Positions 1 to 4,917 of a stretch of 9,865 bases of DNA are shown here, in pieces. Source of the stretch: an uncultured Phenylobacterium sp. (GTDB lineage Bacteria; Pseudomonadota; Alphaproteobacteria; Caulobacterales; Caulobacteraceae). Position numbers and translations under genes: made by a program. Each line of letters begins with the position of its first letter. Positions within the stretch are counted from its first letter, which is position 1. Where the stretch lies: NCBI GenBank assembly GCA_945952175.1, contig CAMFHW010000116.1:1-9865 (forward strand). The letters are read 5' to 3'. The notes under the pieces are model-generated. The model saw nothing but the letters and a program-made list of their open reading frames with translations. It did no database searches and was not told the origin of the DNA.

Positions 1-586
1 CGCCGATCGCCATCCGGTCGAGCTCGGCCACGCGCGGCGAGGTCCAGGGCGCGCCGCAGGGTACGTCGCGCGACGCTTGGCTGAGCTTCGCGCCGATCGC
101 CTCGTCCGTGCCGAAGGTTCCCTTCAAGTCGATGGCCAGCCGTCCATCGCCGCCCAGGATGACGGTCTTGCCCTGGTAGTAGGTCGGGAAGGTTCCGATC
201 CCGAGTTGGCGGGCCAGGTCGGCAACCGCGGTCTGGCCGGGTCCGATCCACTGTCCACCCGCCTCGCTGAAGCGTCCTTCACCCAGGTCGTGGTTGAGCG
301 TGCGGCCGCCCACACGGTCCCGCGCCTCAAGCACGGCAAAGGCGTCGCACCCCGCCAAGGCGAGGTCGCGCGCAGCGGTGAGGCCCGACAGGCCCGCGCC
401 GATGATCACGACATCCAAAATGCCGGCCGTTGGGGGGGCCGCGTCTGACGGTCCCGCCTTGGCGCCGGCGCTGGCGACCAGTCCTACGGCCGCCACACCT
501 CCGAGCGCCAGAAGCCGGCGCCGTTGTGGATCTGGGGCTGATCCAGATCCCGAGGCCGCGGCCTTGTCGTCCCGCGGCCGGCTCAT
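1..586 (-). CDS. Flavin monoamine oxidase family protein, exported (partial, C-terminus outside window)
   Basis: The first 195 residues of an FAD-dependent amine oxidase are visible; the rest lies beyond the left edge. Residues 21-44 hold an arginine-led hydrophobic segment (QRRRLLALGG, then Ala/Val/Gly-rich, ending AKA) that looks like a twin-arginine export signal. Next come the FAD-binding Rossmann motif VVIIGAGLSGLTAARDL (59-75), the acidic end of the second strand in LEARDRVGGRT (86-96), and GGQWIGPGQTAV, all typical of the monoamine oxidase family. VPxGAPWTSPRVAELD near the cut end also fits this family. Such enzymes oxidise primary or secondary amines to aldehyde or imine with release of hydrogen peroxide; the substrate cannot be read from this part. 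The ATG at 586-584 overlaps the TGA of the upstream oxidoreductase (ATGA), so translation is probably coupled. The full-length family is usually about 450-550 residues. Confidence 0.87.
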   Translation of the reverse strand, partial: MSRPRDDKAAASGSGSAPDPQRRRLLALGGVAAVGLVASAGAKAGPSDAAPPTAGILDVVIIGAGLSGLTAARDLALAGCDAFAVLEARDRVGGRTLNHDLGEGRFSEAGGQWIGPGQTAVADLARQLGIGTFPTYYQGKTVILGGDGRLAIDLKGTFGTDEAIGAKLSQASRDVPCGAPWTSPRVAELDRMAIG

Positions 587-1923
587 TGGGCCCGCACCTT
601 GCGGTTCACGCCTTCGTCCATGGCGTTGGCCATGGCCAGCAGGCCACGCATGGCCGCCCAGCGGAGCGGTTCGGGGGGAAGCGATGGGGTCTCGTGGCGA
701 AGGGCCTGCAGCATCGCAGGCTCATCTCCGCAAATCCGCTCGGCCAGCAGGCGGCCGATCAGGGATTGGGTGCCGACGCCATGGCCCGAACAGCCGGCGG
801 TGTAGAGGATGTTGCCGTTGGCGCCGCCTTCGCCCACGACCGGAAGGGCGTCGGCGGCGAAGCTGATATAGCCGCTCCAGCAGGTCTGGACCGCGAGCCC
901 CCGCAGCGTCGGGAAGCGTTCGGCAAGTGCGATCGCAAGCTGGGCGTAGGCCGCCTCGTCCGGGACATTCGGGGTCTGCCCGCCATAGACATAGGCGAGA
1001 CGCTTGGTGGTCAGGATCAGGGTGTCGCGCGCCGTCAGGCGATGGCTCTCCATGGTCAGGTGCGGCGTGACGATGCCCTCGCGCCGCGGCCAGCCCAGGC
1101 TGGCCAATTGGGCGGCGGAGAGCGGCTCGGTCTCGATCGCCGAGACGCGCAGGGGCAGCACCTTGTCCTTCAGCCAGCCCAGTTGCGGTGCGTAGGCGTT
1201 GGCCGCCAGGACCACGTGCGGCGCCGCGGCGTGCCCGTGCGCGGTTCGGCATTCGATGATGGCGCCTTCACCGAGCGCCTCGACGGCCGAGCCTTCAAAG
1301 AGCCGGACCCCTGCGGCCAACGCTGCGCGGCGCAGGCCCGTCACATACTTCCCAGGCTGCAGCGTCCCGCCGCCCGGAGAATAGCTGCCGAACAGGAAAG
1401 CCGGCGGAACGCCCCGCGCGCGCATCTCCGCCGGTTCCAGGAACTGCGCGGGCGCGCCCAGCTCGACGCCGAGCTGCATCTTCGCGCGCAGCGCCTTCTC
1501 CTGCGAGGGATGGACGCCGGCGTTGATGATCCCGGAGGGATTGTAGTCGCAGGCGATCCCCAGCTCGGTCAGGCGCTGTTCGACGTAGGCGACACCGGCT
1601 TCGTCGAAGCCGACGATCCGGCTGGCCTTCTCGCGCCCGACGCGCTTCAGGAAGAAGTCCAACTCCAGTCCCTGGCCGCCCGCCAGGTAGCCGGCGTTGC
1701 GGCCGCTGGCCCCGAACCCCGCGAACTCCCGTTCCAGAACCACCACATCCGCGCCTCGCGCGCGGAGCTCCAGCGCCGTCGAAAGCCCTGCGAATCCCGC
1801 GCCGACGACCACCACATCTGCGTTCACCCGGCCTTGCAGCGAAGGTTGGAGCGATCTCGGCCGTTCAAGCCACCCACCGATCGACCGGTAGACGCCAGGG
1901 CTCGCAACGACGCTTGTCTTCAT
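583..1923 (-). CDS. FAD-dependent oxidoreductase, DAO family (PuuB/OrdL-like amine oxidoreductase)
   Basis: A 446-residue flavoprotein of the D-amino-acid-oxidase fold. Residues 36-52 carry the FAD dinucleotide motif (DVVVVGAGFAGLSTALE), followed by LEREFAGFGASGRNAGY (63-79), the GASGRN signature of the group that includes gamma-glutamylputrescine oxidoreductase PuuB and sarcosine/glycine oxidases. Near the C-terminus, ILYTAGCSGHGV (372-383) matches the CSGHGV segment of PuuB-like proteins. Length is close to the roughly 430 residues of PuuB. No signal peptide is visible, so it is probably cytoplasmic. I chose the ATG at 1923 because GGGAGGAA lies four bases upstream; the frame stays open to an ATG at 2115, but those 64 extra codons cross an AT-rich, promoter-like stretch and do not resemble the family. 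It is first in an operon with the exported amine oxidase, which suggests amine or polyamine catabolism. Substrate is not determined; no glutamylpolyamine synthetase or aldehyde dehydrogenase gene is in view to confirm a Puu pathway. Confidence 0.9.
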   Translation of the reverse strand: MKTSVVASPGVYRSIGGWLERPRSLQPSLQGRVNADVVVVGAGFAGLSTALELRARGADVVVLEREFAGFGASGRNAGYLAGGQGLELDFFLKRVGREKASRIVGFDEAGVAYVEQRLTELGIACDYNPSGIINAGVHPSQEKALRAKMQLGVELGAPAQFLEPAEMRARGVPPAFLFGSYSPGGGTLQPGKYVTGLRRAALAAGVRLFEGSAVEALGEGAIIECRTAHGHAAAPHVVLAANAYAPQLGWLKDKVLPLRVSAIETEPLSAAQLASLGWPRREGIVTPHLTMESHRLTARDTLILTTKRLAYVYGGQTPNVPDEAAYAQLAIALAERFPTLRGLAVQTCWSGYISFAADALPVVGEGGANGNILYTAGCSGHGVGTQSLIGRLLAERICGDEPAMLQALRHETPSLPPEPLRWAAMRGLLAMANAMDEGVNRKVRAQ

Positions 1924-1926
1924 GGC

Positions 1927-1934
1927 TTCCTCCC
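1927..1934 (-). promoter_or_regulatory. Ribosome binding site of the DAO-family gene
   Basis: On the minus strand the bases read GGGAGGAA, followed by three bases and the ATG at 1923. This near-consensus Shine-Dalgarno sequence decides the start over the upstream ATG at 2115. Confidence 0.75.
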
Positions 1935-1956
1935 GCCGGAGGGAAAAAATAACGAC

Positions 1957-1970
1957 CGTTTTGTAAAACG
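1957..1970. promoter_or_regulatory. Inverted repeat CGTTTT-GT-AAAACG, candidate operator
   Basis: Two perfect 6-base arms flank a 2-base centre, 33-47 bases upstream of the DAO-family start codon, inside a short AT-rich stretch (about 1943-1980) that contrasts with the GC-rich surroundings. Position and symmetry suit a dimeric repressor or activator binding over the operon promoter. No regulator gene is present to pair with it. On the minus strand TTGCGT (15-base gap) TTATTT could serve as a poor promoter, but I would not assign boxes firmly. Confidence 0.4.
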
Positions 1971-2178
1971 CAATTCTTTTGGATAACGCCCACACAAAGA
2001 ATGAGCCGCAATCGTGACGCGGCGCCCGAACCGGCCTTAAGGCGGCGTGGACCGCCGGCGCGTCGGGAGCGACGGCGTTCATGGCCAAGACCGTCAGGCG
2101 GTAGGCGAGCGCCATTTCGTTTCGCGCAAGGCTTACCGCACGGAGCAGTTCGCGCGCGGACAGGGGAACTTGCGCTAG
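1971..2178. other. Intergenic stretch without a recognised gene
   Basis: This part lies between the promoter-like region of the flavoprotein operon and the structured DNA after the secreted YD gene. Short frames cross it on both strands, but they are Arg/Ala/Pro-rich, low in complexity, lack good ribosome binding sites and resemble no family I know. The only local structure I note is the palindrome GCCTTAAGGC at 2034-2043, about 110 bases upstream of the DAO-family start. It may hold distal control sequence. Confidence 0.5.
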
Positions 2179-2199
2179 GTCCGCAAGGCTGTAGCGGAC
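2179..2199. repeat. Hairpin-forming inverted repeat
   Basis: GTCCGC and GCGGAC form perfect 6-base arms around a 9-base loop. There is no T-run beside it, so it is not a normal intrinsic terminator. It is the leftmost of several inverted repeats packed into 2179-2408; another is GACCG-CGC-CGGTC at 2226-2238. Confidence 0.4.
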
Positions 2200-2267
2200 G
2201 GATGGAGGGTGACCCGACTCGTCAGGACCGCGCCGGTCGGTTCAACCTCCGCCGCGCCTCTCTCCGG

Positions 2268-2311
2268 GCGACTGCTCGCTTCACTCAAACTCGCCTGCGC
2301 TAAACAGTCGC
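2268..2311. repeat. Inverted repeat GCGACTG / CAGTCGC with 30-base loop
   Basis: Two perfect 7-base arms (2268-2274 and 2305-2311) enclose 30 bases containing the imperfectly repeated words CTCGCTTCACTC and CTCGCCTGCGCT. It lies between the smaller hairpins and the cloverleaf-like element. It could be part of an extragenic repeat or of a structured 3' tail of the minus-strand transcript. Confidence 0.4.
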
Positions 2312-2322
2312 TCGGCCGTGCC

Positions 2323-2408
2323 AAAACGTCCGGGGCCGGGACCCAGGGTGTCGAACCCATCGCAAGCATCCGCCTGCGATCCAGCCGCGCGTGGCTCTCC
2401 CGCCCCGG
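2323..2408 (-). terminator. Branched, cloverleaf-like stem structure after the secreted YD gene; possible terminator or structured RNA
   Basis: A long closing stem joins 2330-2341 (CCGGGGCCGGGA) to 2398-2408 (TCCCGCCCCGG), complementary except for one bulged base. Inside it sit three hairpins: 2346-2358 (GGGT arms, 5-base loop), 2359-2380 (nine pairs with a 4-base loop when read on the minus strand, including one G-U) and 2383-2396 (AGCC/GGCT, 6-base loop). The G-U pair is an A-C mismatch on the plus strand, so the RNA more likely comes from the minus strand. It begins four bases past the stop codon at 2413 and is followed on the minus strand by a short run of four Ts (2326-2323), weakly terminator-like. 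It is not a standard tRNA: the hairpin containing GGTTCGA has only a short stem, and no 7-base acceptor follows it directly. Confidence 0.4.
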
Positions 2409-2412
2409 CCCG

Positions 2413-4551
2413 CTAGTTGAACACGCTGTATTCGTAGTCCACGGCCACCTCGCCAGAATCGGCGGTCGCCCCTGTCACGTTGTCCGTCACGTGGCACTTC
2501 CAGGTCGAGTAGTGGACCAACTGAGCCGTGCCCGAGCGGTAGAAGGAGGTCGATTGCCCACCCGGCGTCGCGGAGAAGAGGGATTCACCGCCCGTCTGGA
2601 CCCAGCTGTAGCTGAAGTTGCCGGAGCCGCCCGTGACAGTGGCGCTAATCGGGCCATCACCCCAGGAAGAGCCAGTACTGTAACGCCCGCCGCTCCAACT
2701 GTAGCTGCTCAAGGACACGGATATGGCTGGATTTGAGGTGACCGTCACCGTAACCGTGCCGGTGTTGCTCGTGCCGCCCGGGCCAACCGCCTGATAGGTG
2801 AAAGTGTACGTCCCAGGCGTCGATCCGGCGGTGAAGTGCGCTGTCGCACCGCTGAACGACACAGATCCCTGCGAAGGCCCAGACACAAGCTGCAGGGAGG
2901 ACCACTGGCCGCTGGTCGGGGTCAGGCTGATGTCGACCGAAGCGTTCTGATAGACGGTCGCCGAGCCATTGCCGACTGTGGGCGGCGGCGGCGCGCCCGC
3001 CACGGCGACCGTGATCGTGCCGGTCGTCTGATTGGTGCTGTCGCTGATCGTGTAGCTGAAGGTGTCATTCCCGCTGAAGCCGGAATTGGGCGCGTAGCTG
3101 AACGAGGTGTCGCCGGTCTTGGTGACCACGCCGCCGTGGGCGGCGGTCGGCGTGTTCCAGCCGGTGATCACCAGCGCATGATATTCCGGATCGCTGATGT
3201 GGCCGGTCAGGTGGCGCCCGCCGCTGGCGGGGTAGATGTTGGCGCGGTCAGTGAAGGTGTTGGCTCCCGTGCGGAAGGTCGGCGGCGGCGTAGTGGTGTC
3301 GCCGTACTCGATCTCGACCATGACGGTCTGCGCCGACTGGCCGACGACGCCGTAGGTGTCGGTCACCCGACAGGCCCAGTAGGAAATGAAGTCGTCGCCG
3401 ACCGTGTCGGGCGGCCGGATCCAGTTTGCCTGGCTGGTGGTTGCGTTGTTCGCCTGCGTATTGAGGTCACCGCTGACCCTGACCCACTGGTAGCTGTAGG
3501 GCGGCGTGCCCCCTGTGGCCGCGCAGTTCACATACGGCGGGGTTCCGGCGCTGTAGAGGTTGCCGGACGATCCCGGCCAACGCTTGAAGCGTTCGTAGTA
3601 TGTCGCGTCGATGGTCGGCACCACGACCGGTCCGACATTGACCGTGATGACCGCCGAGCCTGTACCGCCGCGACCATCCGAGACCGTATAGGGGATGGTA
3701 TCCTGCACGCCGCCGACGCCGGGGTCGGGGGTATAGGAGATCGTCAGTCCGTTGCTCCCGACCGAGGCCGTTCCATAGGGCGGATCGCTCACCGACACGG
3801 TCAGGGGGTCGCCATCGGCGTCTGAAATATGGGTGCTGGGGTCGATCGTGATCGTCGCGCCCGCCGGCGCGCTGACGGTGAAATTTGTGGCTACCGGGGC
3901 GGTGTTGCCGGAGGCGCTGGTCCCGTAGAACCGGAAATCGCCAACCGCCAGCGCCGTGGCTGAGGACATGACGAGCTGGACATAGCGCGCAGTGACCCCG
4001 CCCATGGCGATGGTCTTATAGCTGCCGGCGACCACGCCGGAGACGGTCGGACCCGTGGTCCAGGTGGTTCCATCCTTCGAGGTTTGCAGCACCGCGCCGT
4101 TGAGATTCGAGACCGACAGGCCCGACCAGATCGCGGAGGCCACGTCGACGTGGTCCAACTTCTTGATCGACCCGAAGTCGGCCTTGATCCAGGAATTGGC
4201 GACGGCGTTCGTGGCGTGGATGGTGTTGAGCGCGTTGAACAGACCATCGCGCATGCCGCCGGGCGGGGCGAGGCCGGTGGCGCCGATGCCGTTGGACGAC
4301 GCGCTGAAGCTCACCGGGCGGATCTCGCCCGCCGGGGCGAGGTTCGACACGCGGATCCGGTTGCCGGCCTGGTCGTAGGCGTAGGAGACGGCCTTGCCGT
4401 CGGTGTTCACCGCCGAGATCAAGCGGCCGAGGCTGTCGTAGCGATAATCGGTCGAGGTCTGGGACGTCGCCGGGGACCAGAGGGCAAAAGCTGCGGCAAG
4501 GGCCACGGCCGTCATTCGGGCCAACATACGGCCCGGCGCAAACTTGCCCAT
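2413..4551 (-). CDS. Secreted YD-motif protein with discoidin-like, cadherin-like and Ig-like domains
   Basis: A 712-residue protein, probably exported and surface-bound or released. Residues 1-30 form a signal peptide (basic start, hydrophobic core around TAVALAAAFALW, ATS-Q cleavage region). Residues 35-66 hold one pair of YD motifs (YRYDSLGRL and YAYDQAGNR) as in RHS proteins. Residues about 78-210 resemble an F5/8 type C (discoidin) domain: a WIKADFG strand, SKDGTTW, ARYVQLVM and DFRFYG at the end. Residues 217-306 are a cadherin-like/tandem-95 domain (SDADGDPLTV, YTVSDGRGG). An Ig-like domain follows (312-416), then a second tandem-95-like domain (425-518), another beta domain (522-605) and a second Ig-like domain to the end (609-712). 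The two Ig-like units share GG-x-SYxW and WxCxVTD patterns, suggesting duplication. I prefer the ATG at 4551: GGGGGAT sits just upstream and the signal peptide is then compact; an ATG at 4605 is possible. Carbohydrate or protein binding at the envelope is inferred from the domains. Confidence 0.85.
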   Translation of the reverse strand: MGKFAPGRMLARMTAVALAAAFALWSPATSQTSTDYRYDSLGRLISAVNTDGKAVSYAYDQAGNRIRVSNLAPAGEIRPVSFSASSNGIGATGLAPPGGMRDGLFNALNTIHATNAVANSWIKADFGSIKKLDHVDVASAIWSGLSVSNLNGAVLQTSKDGTTWTTGPTVSGVVAGSYKTIAMGGVTARYVQLVMSSATALAVGDFRFYGTSASGNTAPVATNFTVSAPAGATITIDPSTHISDADGDPLTVSVSDPPYGTASVGSNGLTISYTPDPGVGGVQDTIPYTVSDGRGGTGSAVITVNVGPVVVPTIDATYYERFKRWPGSSGNLYSAGTPPYVNCAATGGTPPYSYQWVRVSGDLNTQANNATTSQANWIRPPDTVGDDFISYWACRVTDTYGVVGQSAQTVMVEIEYGDTTTPPPTFRTGANTFTDRANIYPASGGRHLTGHISDPEYHALVITGWNTPTAAHGGVVTKTGDTSFSYAPNSGFSGNDTFSYTISDSTNQTTGTITVAVAGAPPPPTVGNGSATVYQNASVDISLTPTSGQWSSLQLVSGPSQGSVSFSGATAHFTAGSTPGTYTFTYQAVGPGGTSNTGTVTVTVTSNPAISVSLSSYSWSGGRYSTGSSWGDGPISATVTGGSGNFSYSWVQTGGESLFSATPGGQSTSFYRSGTAQLVHYSTWKCHVTDNVTGATADSGEVAVDYEYSVFN

Positions 4552-4554
4552 GTG

Positions 4555-4563
4555 ATCCCCCAA
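4555..4563 (-). promoter_or_regulatory. Ribosome binding site of the secreted YD/discoidin gene
   Basis: Minus-strand TTGGGGGAT lies three bases before the ATG at 4551. The same nine bases occur before the divergent gene at 4905-4913. This supports the 4551 start over the in-frame ATGs at 4605 and 4578. Confidence 0.55.
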
Positions 4564-4596
4564 TCGCGATCCCCACATCAATCTGAAATTGAGCCC

Positions 4597-4624
4597 GCTT
4601 TGCAAGCCGAACTGTAAAGCTTAC
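4597..4624. repeat. Pair of short inverted repeats upstream of the secreted YD/discoidin gene
   Basis: GCTT-TGC-AAGC (4597-4607) and GTAA-AGC-TTAC (4614-4624) are two 11-base imperfect palindromes with centres 17 bases apart, 46-73 bases upstream of the minus-strand start. They could be regulator half-sites near the minus-strand promoter, but such short symmetric words also arise by chance. Confidence 0.25.
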
Positions 4625-4656
4625 GCGGAAAAATTGCGTTGGCGTGTGGATTTCGA

Positions 4657-4674
4657 GATTGCTCGCGCGCAATC
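4657..4674. repeat. Inverted repeat GATTGC-N6-GCAATC
   Basis: Perfect 6-base arms around TCGCGC in the divergent control region. Possible protein-binding site; function unknown. Confidence 0.3.
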
Positions 4675-4768
4675 AGCCTTGCCCGACCGCGTTCGCCTGG
4701 AGACGTCGGGCGCCGCGGTAGCGCGAGAATATCATGCTGCGGTTGTCGAATCGTCAGTCCTGTGACGC

Positions 4769-4791
4769 TTTCTCGACCAAGACGCGAGAAA
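4769..4791. repeat. Inverted repeat TTTCTCG-N9-CGAGAAA
   Basis: Perfect 7-base arms around a 9-base spacer, about 50 bases upstream of the -35 box of the plus-strand promoter. The position suits an activator or repressor site for the large RHS gene; function unknown. Confidence 0.35.
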
Positions 4792-4832
4792 TTTTCGGCG
4801 ATCCAAGTTCAAAATTCCTTGCACCTCGGATT

Positions 4833-4846
4833 CCGTCAATTGACGG
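4833..4846. promoter_or_regulatory. Perfect 14-base palindrome CCGTCAATTGACGG over the -35 box
   Basis: The sequence equals its own reverse complement and includes the TTGACGG -35 element of the plus-strand promoter. By symmetry it also offers TTGACGG to RNA polymerase facing the minus strand, although no good -10 follows on that side. It could be an operator that blocks the promoter, or simply a symmetric -35. Confidence 0.5.
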
Positions 4847-4867
4847 TTGCGCAAGCGTGGCTATAGG
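4840..4867 (+). promoter_or_regulatory. Probable promoter of the large RHS gene
   Basis: TTGACGG (4840-4846), 13 bases, then GCTATAGG (4860-4867) closely fits the housekeeping pattern described for Caulobacter (TTGACGS, 10-14 bases, GCTANAWC), with mismatches only in the last two positions. In conventional terms it is TTGACG, 16 bases, TATAGG. Transcription would begin near 4874, leaving a leader of about 45 bases before the start codon at 4918. Confidence 0.6.
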
Positions 4868-4906
4868 GTCGCTGCAACCTGTGCGCGCTCAGTACGCCAA
4901 GGGCTT

Positions 4907-4911
4907 GGGGG
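4907..4911 (+). promoter_or_regulatory. Ribosome binding site of the large RHS gene
   Basis: GGGGG ends six bases before the ATG at 4918. An in-frame ATG at 4912 touches this G-run and would leave no spacing, so 4918 is the better start; the difference is two residues. Confidence 0.55.
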
Positions 4912-4917
4912 ATGTCG

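Noticed and set aside
430..1986. 518-codon open frame on the plus strand opposite the two flavoprotein genes
   Set aside because: It lies antisense to genes with clear FAD motifs, is Arg/Ala/Gly-rich, and shows no recognisable domain.
1924..2115. 64-codon N-terminal extension of the DAO-family protein from the ATG at 2115
   Set aside because: It runs through the AT-rich, promoter-like stretch and the inverted repeat, does not look like the family, and the ATG at 1923 has a much better ribosome site.
2330..2408. A tRNA gene on the minus strand
   Set aside because: The three-hairpin layout and GGTTCGA are suggestive, but the T-arm stem is too short, the anticodon-like hairpin has a 4-base loop, the D-loop lacks GG, and no 7-pair acceptor fits the spacing.
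2836..3825. 329-codon plus-strand frame opposite the secreted YD/discoidin gene
   Set aside because: Antisense to a protein with well-formed domains; its product is a repetitive Arg/Gly/Asp mix.
4639..4866. 75-codon plus-strand frame in the divergent control region
   Set aside because: No ribosome site and no family likeness; it overlaps the promoter and palindrome of the RHS gene.
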